From positions 62,001 through 126,000 of the forward strand of contig CAJTPV010000004.1 of the NCBI GenBank assembly GCA_910578505.1: 64,000 bases of DNA. Reading direction: 5' to 3'. The stretch comes from an uncultured Oscillospiraceae bacterium (GTDB lineage Bacteria; Bacillota; Clostridia; Oscillospirales; Oscillospiraceae). Under the pieces are notes generated by a model. It was not told where the DNA came from, did no database searches, and worked only from the letters and a program-made list of their open reading frames with translations. Shown in pieces: positions 20,101 through 27,189 of this stretch; within the stretch, counting starts at the first letter, position 1; each line of letters starts with the position of its first letter. A program made the position numbers and the translations under genes.

Positions 20101-20564
20101 CCGCCGACCTGACCATCTCCGCCAACATCCCGGACCGCTATGTGCCGTCCAACGAGCAGCGGATGGACCTGTACCGCCGTATTGCCGCCATCCGCACGGA
20201 GCCGGACGCCGCCGACCTGCTGGATGAGCTGATGGACCGGTACGGCGAGCCGCCGAAGCCGGTGTACGCCCTGCTGGATGTGGCGATGCTGCGGGCCAAC
20301 GCGGTGCGGGCCGGGGTGTCGGAGATTGTGCAGCGGGGGGAGAGTTTGCGGCTGGTGATTGCGGACTTCAAGGCGGAGGCCCTGGCGGCCATCTGCTCCA
20401 GCCCCAAGTACCGCCAGCGGCTGAAGCTGGCGGCGGGGGATGTGCCCGCGCTGACGCTGGCGTTGAAGAAGGGGGAGCCGGTGCTGGAGACCGCGTTGAC
20501 GCTGGTGGAGGATTTGCGGCTGGCGTCCGAGGGGCGGGAGATGCCGGAAATGGTTAAAAAATAG
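17181..20564 (+). CDS. mfd: Transcription-repair coupling factor
   Basis: The product is 1127 residues, close to the family norm of about 1150. The N-terminal UvrB-like region (about 1-340) recruits UvrA. An RNA-polymerase interaction domain follows around residues 445-510 (LTPGDLVVHANHGIGRFEGI). The superfamily 2 translocase has Walker A GDVGYGKTEVA, the DEEQRFG box, TATPIPRTLNMAL and QLHQIRGRIGRS. The C-terminal domain begins near EQRMDLYRRIA. Mfd removes stalled RNA polymerase and recruits excision repair. GGAGG precedes the ATG. The usual upstream neighbour pth is absent. Confidence 0.97.
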   Translation: MEQLLQTLLTIPEAGALAAAVDGGACPAAVTGLAPVHRAHIAAALAAETGRPLVMICSDEGEAVRLAADLEILLGRGSLRLFARELFVRAGTVISRQWEHKRIAALYALSQRGDAPIVVCTAEGLLQKTSPPARLRDAALTLSMGERYDLNDLPRRLVDAGYSRADQVEGVGQFALRGGILDVYSPVMEEPVRCEFFDDEVDSLGAFDTTTQRRTKNLDEALILPAAELLPGIKPASAFQYLPRNALVCVSETGRVGERVKNVLWQAREDTESLLAAGEKDGDLTALLLSQSEWTEALGQFPVCMMESLPTSRYPLPPRTLLAVTAKQLSAYGGSIDAAAGDLRHYMDTNYSVLLLCGSAARAKSMQRMLRDREIPAALDFDCAAMPKGGEVRIAVGALSAGAEYPQLDLAILTEGQITAAAGRPARRTAKSGDNRQKLLSYTDLTPGDLVVHANHGIGRFEGIRKMPVDGVEKDYVKIVYAGGDSLYVPATQLDLVSKYIGGGGLGDDGEVRAARLSKLGGSDWSKQRSKAKAAVKDLAKGLIALYAQRQRQPGFAFSPDSPWQREFEEAFDYAETDDQLRCISEIKKDMERPIPMDRLLCGDVGYGKTEVALRAVMKCVLDGKQAAILVPTTVLAQQHFTTATSRFRGFPVEIRVLSRFQTPGQSRAILSELAAGKIDVLIGTHRLLQKGITFKDLGLLVVDEEQRFGVSHKEKLKQMSKQVDVLTLTATPIPRTLNMALSGIRDMSTLEEPPQNRQPVQTYVVEHDWGMLADAMRREIDRGGQVYYLHNRVESIDSTAARVKELVGPEPKVVVAHGRMQEKELSAVMQQMVEGEAQVLVCTTIIETGIDIANVNTLIIEDADKMGLAQLHQIRGRIGRSARRAYAYMTYRQGKILSEVASKRLTAIREYVEFGSGFKIAMRDLEIRGAGNLLGAEQSGYMMTVGYDMYLQLLEDAVLEEQGKKKAVSTECSADLTISANIPDRYVPSNEQRMDLYRRIAAIRTEPDAADLLDELMDRYGEPPKPVYALLDVAMLRANAVRAGVSEIVQRGESLRLVIADFKAEALAAICSSPKYRQRLKLAAGDVPALTLALKKGEPVLETALTLVEDLRLASEGREMPEMVKK

Positions 20565-20596
20565 ATGTACAAATTCCGATTGAATAGGGTGATAAG

Positions 20597-21121
20597 ATGA
20601 AGTACCTGATAAAATATTTCATAGATTTTACAGCGTTGGTTTTCCTGTATGCTCTTGTCCTTTTTAGGAAATGGAGGACTCAGGGCAGGGGAAGTCTGCT
20701 TGTCAACACGCTCATGTATGCCTATCTCTCGTTAGTGCTCTTTTTTACTATGATGCCGGTGATCACATCTATCCCATCCATATTAGACCACCCCTATAAG
20801 CCGATGAACCTGGTGCCGTTTATTGACGTTTCTTTAGGGAGAGGGGATTTTCTCAGACAAGTAGTCTTGAATGTTATCATGACCCTGCCCTTCGGTTTTC
20901 TGTTTCCTCTGACCCGGAACAAAAGGGCCAACTTCGGCGTGACGGTGCTTTTCTGCTTTTTGATGAGCTTGGGTATCGAACTCTTACAGCCGTTCTTCGA
21001 CCGCTCCTCAGACATCACGGACCTAATTACGAATGTGATCGGCGGGGCGCTGGGCTATGGCCTTTACGTTATTTTCAGGCCGGTCACCTTTTGGGTCTTG
21101 GAGCGCTTGAAAACCAGATGA
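20597..21121 (+). CDS. VanZ-family membrane protein
   Basis: The product is 174 residues with about five membrane helices. The VanZ-like motif appears as NLVPFIDV...NVIMTLPFGFLFPL...GIELLQPFFDRSSDITDLITNVIGGALGYGLY. VanZ of Tn1546 gives low-level teicoplanin resistance, but most chromosomal VanZ-like proteins have no known substrate. It begins an accessory cluster of small single-gene units whose DNA looks more AT-rich than mfd. The ATG follows AGGGTGATAAG. Confidence 0.85.
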   Translation: MKYLIKYFIDFTALVFLYALVLFRKWRTQGRGSLLVNTLMYAYLSLVLFFTMMPVITSIPSILDHPYKPMNLVPFIDVSLGRGDFLRQVVLNVIMTLPFGFLFPLTRNKRANFGVTVLFCFLMSLGIELLQPFFDRSSDITDLITNVIGGALGYGLYVIFRPVTFWVLERLKTR

Positions 21122-21133
21122 CAAGCTGTTTTG

Positions 21134-21160
21134 CAGTAACTTCCAGTTTATAGAAGAAAA
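21134..21160 (+). repeat. Copy 1 of a short intergenic repeat
   Basis: It contains AGTAACTTCCAGTTTATAG and lies between the VanZ gene and the first GNAT gene. Related copies are at 21728 and 23328. Confidence 0.55.
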
Positions 21161-21178
21161 GAGGAAACACGGACCACT

Positions 21179-21724
21179 ATGGAATATCATCAAGTGATAC
21201 GATTAAAAAACGGAGTGGAATGCTGTTTACGAAATGGCGTGGAGAGAGATGGACAGGCTGTATTCGATAACTTCAATTTGACACATGGAGAAACCGATTA
21301 TCTGCTCACCTATCCCGACGAGAACGCATTCGACGTGATGCAGGAAAGCCAATTTCTCAAAGAAAAAACGGAAAGTAAAAACGAAATTCAGATAGTCGCC
21401 GTAGTTGATAACGTAGTTGTGGGAACCGCTGGGATTGGAGCAATCGGCGCAAAATATAAAGTGCGGCATCGCGCTGAGTTTGGGATCAGTGTGGCCAAAG
21501 AGTTTTGGGGGCTGGGAATCGGACAGGCGCTGACCACAGCGTGTATTGCATGTGCAAGGGCTGCGGGATATATCCAGCTGGAATTGAATGTGGTTGCTGA
21601 AAATACACGGGCAATATCCATGTATGAAAAAAACGGGTTTGTTGAATACGGCAGAAATCCTAAAGGCTTTCATTCCCGAATGGCGAGATTTCAAGAAGTT
21701 GTTTATATGAGATTGGAATTATGA
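21179..21724 (+). CDS. GNAT-family N-acetyltransferase
   Basis: The product is 181 residues with a GNAT fold. The acetyl-CoA pyrophosphate loop region is VAKEFWGLGIGQALTTACIACA (Q/RxxGxG/A appears as WGLGIG), followed by ELNVVAENTRAISMYEKNGFVEYG, the classic motif B. It resembles RimJ/RimL-like acetyltransferases acting on small molecules or peptides; the substrate is unknown. It is flanked on both sides by the short repeat. Confidence 0.88.
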   Translation: MEYHQVIRLKNGVECCLRNGVERDGQAVFDNFNLTHGETDYLLTYPDENAFDVMQESQFLKEKTESKNEIQIVAVVDNVVVGTAGIGAIGAKYKVRHRAEFGISVAKEFWGLGIGQALTTACIACARAAGYIQLELNVVAENTRAISMYEKNGFVEYGRNPKGFHSRMARFQEVVYMRLEL

Positions 21725-21726
21725 AA

Positions 21727-21753
21727 AAGTAAGTTCCAGTTTGCAGGATAAAA
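21727..21753 (+). repeat. Copy 2 of the short intergenic repeat
   Basis: AGTAAGTTCCAGTTTGCAG begins just after the stop of the first GNAT gene. It is the most diverged copy. Confidence 0.45.
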
Positions 21754-21822
21754 GCAGCGGCGTCCCTGCGCCATCCGCTGAAAGAAATACTGTACAAATT
21801 GAAAGCCGCCGGAGGAGCTGCG

Positions 21823-22266
21823 ATGAATATCTACGAAGTCCAAACAAGGACCCCCGCGCTGGTTGAAAAGCTCTTGACAGTTTGGGAAGAGTCTGTTCGT
21901 GCCACGCATCTGTTCCTTTCTGATGCCGGTATTGCGCAGATCAAGGAATATGTCCCGCAGGCGTTAAACGGCGTTGCCCACCTGATCGTTGCCGAAAAAG
22001 AACAGGACGTACCGGCTGCCTTTATGGGTGTGCAGGGTGGCCGGTTGGAGATGCTCTTTCTCTCCCCGGCAGAACGCGGGAAGGGGCTTGGGAAACGACT
22101 TCTTCGAGCCGGTATTGAGAACTATGGGGTTCTGGAGGTAACAGTCAATGAGCAGAACCCGCAGGCAGTCGGTTTTTACGAGCATCTTGGATTTGAGACC
22201 TATAAACGCACGGATCATGATGAGGAGGGGAACCCCTATCCGCTCTTGTATATGCGGTTAAGGTGA
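21823..22266 (+). CDS. GNAT-family N-acetyltransferase
   Basis: The product is 147 residues. MNIYEVQTRTPALVEKLLTVWEE is followed by the acetyl-CoA site LSPAERGKGLGKRLL and VNEQNPQAVGFYEHLGFETYKRTD. The closest family type is YjaB-like acetyltransferases. The start at 21823 follows CCGGAGGAG; an in-frame ATG at 21799 lacks a site. The substrate is unknown. Confidence 0.88.
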   Translation: MNIYEVQTRTPALVEKLLTVWEESVRATHLFLSDAGIAQIKEYVPQALNGVAHLIVAEKEQDVPAAFMGVQGGRLEMLFLSPAERGKGLGKRLLRAGIENYGVLEVTVNEQNPQAVGFYEHLGFETYKRTDHDEEGNPYPLLYMRLR

Positions 22267-22340
22267 CATCTTCCGATAAGCGGCGGCGTGGGCGGAGCGC
22301 GGCTGAGGGGTTTCCGCATTCTGGCACATTTTTCCCCCGC

Positions 22341-22400
22341 GAGTATAATACGTTTTATCGCTCACTTGGATTCAAGGAATTTGAAGTATTTTCGACCTTA
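22341..22400 (+). pseudogene. C-terminal scrap of a further GNAT gene
   Basis: The frame reads EYNTFYRSLGFKEFEVFSTL, matching the late GNAT motif (A)xxFYRSLGFKEFE. The preceding and following sequences do not continue a GNAT protein. It sits between two intact GNAT genes, so the cluster once held at least four acetyltransferase genes or exchanged segments. Confidence 0.6.
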
Positions 22401-22414
22401 GGAGGTATCTTGCC

Positions 22415-22954
22415 ATGCTATGCCTGCGAGAAGCGAACATGGAAGACCTGGAACAGGAATACGTTTTCATTACCAACACTCCCGCCAATGAAAACGGCTT
22501 TACAAATCCCCACGCCGGCTGTTCCAGAGAGGAATTCGAGCAGAAAATCCTGCCCGGCTATATCGACGCGGCCAGGGGCGTCGGGCTGCGGGAGGGCCGG
22601 GTGCCCCAGACACAGCTGTTCTTATGGGACGACGGACAGATTGTCGGCTTATTCCGGATACGGCACTACCTGACGGAAGCGCTGGCCAGCGGGGCGGGAC
22701 ACATCGGGTATGGCATCGGAAAAGCGTTTCGCGGAAGAGGCTATGCCTCCGCAGGGCTGCGGCTGACCATCCAAAAGGCGTGGGATATCATCCGTGAGGA
22801 TGAGATTTATATGTCAGTCAGCAGGGACAACCCCGCGTCGCTCCGGGTGCAGATGAAAAACGGGGCGTATATCCACCACGAGGATGAGCTGGAGTTTTAT
22901 ACCAGGATCAAGCGGCAGACGGAAAACTTGATGAATACTGTAAATGACTTATAA
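22415..22954 (+). CDS. GNAT-family N-acetyltransferase
   Basis: The product is 179 residues from the ATG at 22415 with AGGAGG upstream. MLCLREANMEDLEQEYVFI is followed by the acetyl-CoA loop GIGKAFRGRGYASAGLRL and SVSRDNPASLRVQMKNGAYIHHED. It resembles the RimJ/RimL type that modifies amino groups. The start region overlaps no other gene. The substrate is unknown. Confidence 0.88.
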   Translation: MLCLREANMEDLEQEYVFITNTPANENGFTNPHAGCSREEFEQKILPGYIDAARGVGLREGRVPQTQLFLWDDGQIVGLFRIRHYLTEALASGAGHIGYGIGKAFRGRGYASAGLRLTIQKAWDIIREDEIYMSVSRDNPASLRVQMKNGAYIHHEDELEFYTRIKRQTENLMNTVNDL

Positions 22955-22998
22955 CCACTTCTTCAAGTGTGTGATTATTAAACGAAAGGAATCTTCTT

Positions 22999-23211
22999 AT
23001 GGGAAAACTAAATGTTGATGGAACAGAAATACAAGTCTTACAGATTGAGGAAGATGACTATATCTCTTTAACTGATATGGTAAGAAAAATTAACAATGGA
23101 CCTGCCCTGATAGAAAAATGGTTACGCAACAAGAATACAATAGAATTTCTTGGCATATGGGAAGAAATGTATTTTGGAAGAACAGACAACCAAGGTCTTG
23201 AAGTGATGTAA
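22999..23211 (+). CDS. Truncated KilA-N domain protein
   Basis: The product is 70 residues. MGKLNVDGTEIQVL is followed by DDYISLTDMVRKINNGPALIEKWLRNKNTIEFLGIWEEM, the N-terminal half of a KilA-N DNA-binding domain as found in phage antirepressors. Full-length relatives are usually more than 200 residues; this one stops inside the domain, at a perfect palindrome. It is probably a decayed phage gene or a mini-protein; expression is uncertain although AAAGGAA precedes the ATG. Confidence 0.7.
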   Translation: MGKLNVDGTEIQVLQIEEDDYISLTDMVRKINNGPALIEKWLRNKNTIEFLGIWEEMYFGRTDNQGLEVM

Positions 23212-23235
23212 TTCCCCCGAATTCGGGGGAATTAC
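23208..23235. repeat. Perfect 28-base palindrome at the KilA-N stop
   Basis: GTAATTCCCCCGAA and its exact complement TTCGGGGGAATTAC abut with no loop. It overlaps the stop codon of the KilA-N stub. It may form a hairpin terminator without a T-run, or mark a rearrangement point. Confidence 0.7.
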
Positions 23236-23326
23236 AATTACCACTGCTTTATTGCAGTCTATCCGCAAGAAATAGCCTGCATGGGTGTATACGTCAATAG
23301 TCCTGGAAATTGGGAAACTTTTAATT

Positions 23327-23353
23327 GAGTAACTTCCAGTTTGTAGAAGAGAA
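23327..23353 (+). repeat. Copy 3 of the short intergenic repeat
   Basis: AGTAACTTCCAGTTTGTAG followed by AAGAGAA is nearly identical to copy 1 and precedes the zeta-like kinase gene by 70 bases. Confidence 0.6.
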
Positions 23354-23422
23354 CGCAGCATAATACAAGTATTTTGCTATATTTTGTTTGTAAACCCCCG
23401 GTAAAAGGAGGAACACAGCACT

Positions 23423-24022
23423 ATGAAAATTTACACCATCATCGGCGGCGTCAACGGCGTGGGCAAAAGCAGCCTCACCGGCGTCCTGAAAAGCCGCATG
23501 ACAGACCTGGGTATTATCGTGGATGTGGATAAAATGACCGCCCAGGCGGGCGGCAGCGTCCTGCAGGGCGGAAAACGGGCGGTCCGCCTGATCGAGGACT
23601 GCATCGCGAAAAACGTCAGCTTCACCCAGGAGACCACCCTCTCCGGCCACCGCATCCGCCAGACTGCCCGCCGGGTCCGGGACGCCGGATACGCCGTCCG
23701 CCTCTTTTACGTGGGCCTGGACACCGCCGGGGAGAGCCTGCGGCGCATTGCCAACCGGGTGTCAAAGGGCGGGCACGACGTCCCAACGGCAGACGTGGAG
23801 CGCCGCTTCCTCCACCGCTGGGAGGCTGTGGCGGACATCCTGCCCTACTGTGATGAGGCGGAGTTTTATGACAACGACAACGGCTTTGCGCGGGTGGCGT
23901 CCTACCGCAACGGGGAGCTGGTGCTGGAGGGGGACTACCGGCCCCGCTGGATCGTCCAGCTGGCGGCGGCGCTGAAATCCGGCGCAGATACCCCTTGTGC
24001 CGGCGGCCAAACCGTGGTATGA
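23423..24022 (+). CDS. Zeta-toxin-like P-loop kinase
   Basis: The product is 199 residues with a Walker A GGVNGVGKSS (residues about 8-17), a DVDKM segment and FTQETTLSGHRIRQTARR, which matches zeta-type/UDP-GlcNAc kinase and related AAA_33 proteins. RIANRVSKGGHDVP resembles the conserved RV..RV..GGH.ip block of stand-alone clostridial homologues. There is no epsilon-like antitoxin gene next to it, so it may be a solitary small-molecule kinase rather than a toxin. AAAGGAGG precedes the ATG. Confidence 0.8.
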   Translation: MKIYTIIGGVNGVGKSSLTGVLKSRMTDLGIIVDVDKMTAQAGGSVLQGGKRAVRLIEDCIAKNVSFTQETTLSGHRIRQTARRVRDAGYAVRLFYVGLDTAGESLRRIANRVSKGGHDVPTADVERRFLHRWEAVADILPYCDEAEFYDNDNGFARVASYRNGELVLEGDYRPRWIVQLAAALKSGADTPCAGGQTVV

Positions 24023-24082
24023 TAGCTGTCGCGGCCCTTTGGCCGGACGAAACTTAAAAAAGACTGTGAGGATACGAGTTTG

Positions 24083-25390
24083 ATGAAAAGACTATGCAGC
24101 GGGCTGATGGCCCTGGTATTGATTGTCTCTTTGGCGGCGGGCTGCGCCAAAAAGGAGCCGCCCTCCGGCATCTTCTACGATGTCACCGGCATCGACCCCC
24201 GGAATACGGCCTACACCGTGGGGGATGTGACATTCCCGGCGGAGGCCTATCTCTACTGGGCCGCCTATGCGTGCAGCTCTATGGAGTACAACCTGAACAT
24301 GTACCGGGCCTATTACGGCCTCTATGAGGAGATGTTCGACGAGGACGGGAACCTCCTGTGGGACAAGGAGCTGGAGGGCACCCCCCTCATTGAGCAGGCA
24401 GAGCAGCAGGCGGAGGGCAACGTCCGCTTCTATGCCGCCATCGAGAGCAAGGCCAAGGAGCTGGGCGTGGCGCTGGACGAGGAGGACCGGGCCCAGCTGG
24501 CGGAGAGCTTTGCCGACACCATGGAGCAGATGGGCGGCGAGGAGGAATTCCAGGAAAATCTGAAGCTGATGGGCATCAGCCGGGAGACCTTCGACCGCAT
24601 CACCGAGGACGGCATGCTGTTCCAGAAGCTGCTGGACCTGGTGATGGAGGAGGACAGCGCCCTCTATGTGGCTCCGGAGACATACGAGGAGAGCGCCTCC
24701 TACGCGGACCACATCCTGCTGGGCACCACCAACCAGGAGACCGGCGAGGCCCTCAGCGACGAGGAGATCGCCCGGAAGCGCGCCACCGCCGAGGACCTGC
24801 TGGGCCAGCTGCAAAGCGCCGGAGACGGCGTGGAGGCCCTGTTCGACCAGCTGGCGGAGGAGTACAGCGAGGATCCGGGCCGGGCCGCTGCCAAGGGGTA
24901 TATGGTGACGGCGGATTCCAGCTTTGTGCCGGAGTTCCTGGACACCGCCCTGGCCCTGGAGCCGGGACAGGTCAGCGATATCGTGGAGAGCACCTACGGC
25001 TACCACATCCTTTACCGCCGGCATATGGCCGACGTCCTCCGGGAACAGCCGGAGCAGGCATCCGCGCTGGCGGAGGAGCATCTCTATGACCAGCTGGCCC
25101 AGCTGGCGGACGGCTTTGACCTCAAGGCCAGCGAGGAGATCAGCGCCCTCGACCTCAAGGCGTTCTATACCAGCTATAACGCCAAGGTAGAGGAAATCTC
25201 CGCCGCCAAAGCCGCAGAAAATGATACCGGCGACGGCGCGGATACCGGAACGGATACCGGAGCAGATACCGGCAGCGGCGCGGCGGCGGACGGCAACAGC
25301 GCGGCGGCGGACGGCAACAGCGCGCCGGCGGACGGCAACAGCGCGCCGGCGGACGGCAACAGCGCGCCGGCGGACGGCGCGGGCGAGTAA
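24083..25390 (+). CDS. PrsA-like foldase lipoprotein with repetitive tail
   Basis: The product is 435 residues. The signal peptide ends in the lipobox SLAAGC (Cys 20 counted from the ATG at 24083). A SurA/PrsA-type N-terminal helical domain (about 40-200) is followed by a parvulin rotamase region (ASYADHILLG... about 205-315, ending ESTYGYHILYR). The C-terminus is a low-complexity acidic tail with (D/A)TG repeats and five tandem 7-residue units (A/P)ADGNSA. It probably assists folding of exported proteins. It is followed four bases later by truB. Confidence 0.85.
   Translation: MKRLCSGLMALVLIVSLAAGCAKKEPPSGIFYDVTGIDPRNTAYTVGDVTFPAEAYLYWAAYACSSMEYNLNMYRAYYGLYEEMFDEDGNLLWDKELEGTPLIEQAEQQAEGNVRFYAAIESKAKELGVALDEEDRAQLAESFADTMEQMGGEEEFQENLKLMGISRETFDRITEDGMLFQKLLDLVMEEDSALYVAPETYEESASYADHILLGTTNQETGEALSDEEIARKRATAEDLLGQLQSAGDGVEALFDQLAEEYSEDPGRAAAKGYMVTADSSFVPEFLDTALALEPGQVSDIVESTYGYHILYRRHMADVLREQPEQASALAEEHLYDQLAQLADGFDLKASEEISALDLKAFYTSYNAKVEEISAAKAAENDTGDGADTGTDTGADTGSGAAADGNSAAADGNSAPADGNSAPADGNSAPADGAGE
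25283..25387 (+). repeat. Tandem 21-base repeat in the PrsA-like tail
   Basis: Five in-frame copies encode AADGNSA, AADGNSA, PADGNSA, PADGNSA and PADGAGE. The units are nearly identical at DNA level, so copy number is likely variable among strains. Confidence 0.9.
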
Positions 25391-25394
25391 GGGT

Positions 25395-26267
25395 ATGCCC
25401 AGCGGAATCATTGTGATCGACAAGCCCGCGGATTGGACCAGCATGGACGTATGCGCCAAGCTGCGGGGAATCCTGCGGGAGCGGCGGATCGGCCACGGGG
25501 GGACGCTGGACCCCCTGGCCACCGGCGTGCTGCCCGTATTCGTGGGCAGCGCCACAAAGGCGGTGGAGTTTGCGGAAAAGGGGGACAAGGCGTACATCGC
25601 CGGGCTGCGGCTGGGGGTGACCACCAATACCCAGGATGTGACCGGGGAGATCCTGGACAGCCGCCCGGTGACGGCGGGCCGGGACGCGCTGGAGGCGGTC
25701 CTGCCCCGGTTCACCGGCCCCATCGCCCAAATCCCGCCCATGTACTCCGCCATCAAGCGGGACGGTAAAAAGCTCTACGAGCTGGCCCGGGCGGGAAAGG
25801 AGGTCCGGCGGGACCCCCGCCCGGTGACCATCCACACCCTGGAGATCCTGGAACAGCGCGGCCAGGCGGAGTATCTGCTGCATGTCCGCTGCTCCAAGGG
25901 CACCTACGTGCGCACCCTCTGCCACGACATCGGGCAGGCCCTGGGCTGCGGCGGGTGCATGAGCAGCCTGCGCCGGACCATGGCCGCCGGGTTCACCCTG
26001 GAGCAGGCGGTGACGCTGGAGCAGGTCCAGGCGCAGGGGGAGGCGCTGCTGCTGCCGGTGGATTGCTTTTTCGGCGGCTACCCCGCCTACACCCTCCCCT
26101 CCCCCCGCCAGGAGCAGCTGTGCCGCAACGGGAACCCGGTGGCGGCGCGGGGCCTGGCGGCGGGGACGTACCGGGTCTACGGACGGGACGGGGCGTTTCT
26201 CGCCCTGAGCCGGTGGACGGACGGCAGACTGGTTCCTATCAAAAATTTCTTTCAACAGGGGGGCTGA
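25395..26267 (+). CDS. truB: tRNA pseudouridine-55 synthase
   Basis: The product is 290 residues, beginning MPSGIIVIDKPADWTSMDV. The catalytic motif GGTLDPLATGVLP holds the nucleophilic Asp; the Tyr motif lies in AYIAGLRLGVTTNTQD and KGTYVRTLCHDIG is conserved. A C-terminal PUA-like part covers residues about 230-290. It makes pseudouridine 55 in tRNA T-loops. The ribosome site (TAAGGG) is weak and lies at the stop of the upstream lipoprotein, suggesting coupling. Confidence 0.96.
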   Translation: MPSGIIVIDKPADWTSMDVCAKLRGILRERRIGHGGTLDPLATGVLPVFVGSATKAVEFAEKGDKAYIAGLRLGVTTNTQDVTGEILDSRPVTAGRDALEAVLPRFTGPIAQIPPMYSAIKRDGKKLYELARAGKEVRRDPRPVTIHTLEILEQRGQAEYLLHVRCSKGTYVRTLCHDIGQALGCGGCMSSLRRTMAAGFTLEQAVTLEQVQAQGEALLLPVDCFFGGYPAYTLPSPRQEQLCRNGNPVAARGLAAGTYRVYGRDGAFLALSRWTDGRLVPIKNFFQQGG

Positions 26268-26271
26268 CGGC

Positions 26272-27189
26272 TTGGAGCAGACGGCCAGAAAAGTGATCGC
26301 GTTAGGCTTTTTTGACGGCGTACACCTGGGCCATCAGGCCCTGCTGCGCCGCACGGTGGAGCGGGCGGAGGAGCGGGGTCTCATCCCCGCCGTGTTTACC
26401 TTCGACCGCTCGCCCAGGGAGTTTGTCACCGGCGTGCCGGTGCCGCTGCTGACCACCGCGGAGGCCCGGCGGGCGGCGGTGGAGGCGCTGTTTCCCATCC
26501 ATGAGATTATCGTGGCCCCCTTTGACGAGCATATGATGACCATGCCCTGGGTGGACTTTGTGCTGGAGCTGGCCCAGAAGTACCGGGCCGGGTGGCTGGT
26601 GGCGGGGCACGACTTCCGCTTCGGCCACAGAAACGCCGGCACGCCGGCCCTGCTGTCGAAGAAGGCGGCGGCGCTGGGCATGGGCTGCGACATCATCCCC
26701 GCCGTGACCCTGGACGGCGTCACCGTCAGCTCCACCCGGATCCGCGCCCTGCTGGAGCAGGGGGAGGCGGAGGAGGCCGCCCGGCTCCTGGGCCGGCCCT
26801 TCTCCCTCAGCGGCCCGGTGCGGCACGGGAAGGGGCTGGGTTCCTCCCGGCTGGGCGCGCCGACGGTGAACCTGGTCCCCCCCGCCGGGCAGCTGGTGCC
26901 GGCCTACGGCGTGTACGCGGCCCGGGTGAGCGTGGGCGGCAGGGTGTACGGCGCGGTGACCAACGTGGGCGTCCGGCCCACGGTGGACATCGACGGCGGC
27001 GTGACCGTGGAGAGCCACCTGCTGGACCAGTCGGTGCAGCTGTACGGGAAGGGCTGCCGGGTGGACTTTCTGCGCCGCCTGCGCCCGGAGCAGAAGTTCG
27101 AGAGCATGGACGCCCTGCGCCGGCAGATCGCCAGGGATGCGGACAGCGCCCGGTCATATCTGGCGGCGCAGGAAGGGGCGGCGCTGTGA
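26272..27189 (+). CDS. ribF: Bifunctional riboflavin kinase / FAD synthetase
   Basis: The product is 305 residues from a TTG start after GGGGGG. The N-terminal FAD synthetase has the nucleotidyltransferase motif LGFFDGVHLGHQALL and VSSTRIRALLEQGE. The C-terminal riboflavin kinase has RHGKGLGSSRLGAPTVNL and YGAVTNVGVRPTVD...ESHLLD. It converts riboflavin to FMN and FAD. It follows truB, the usual Firmicute order, and its stop overlaps the next start (GTGA). Confidence 0.96.
   Translation: MEQTARKVIALGFFDGVHLGHQALLRRTVERAEERGLIPAVFTFDRSPREFVTGVPVPLLTTAEARRAAVEALFPIHEIIVAPFDEHMMTMPWVDFVLELAQKYRAGWLVAGHDFRFGHRNAGTPALLSKKAAALGMGCDIIPAVTLDGVTVSSTRIRALLEQGEAEEAARLLGRPFSLSGPVRHGKGLGSSRLGAPTVNLVPPAGQLVPAYGVYAARVSVGGRVYGAVTNVGVRPTVDIDGGVTVESHLLDQSVQLYGKGCRVDFLRRLRPEQKFESMDALRRQIARDADSARSYLAAQEGAAL

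Noticed and set aside
20597..24022. Integron cassette array
   Set aside because: There is no attC core (GTTRRRY), no IntI gene, and the repeats are short and not palindromic.
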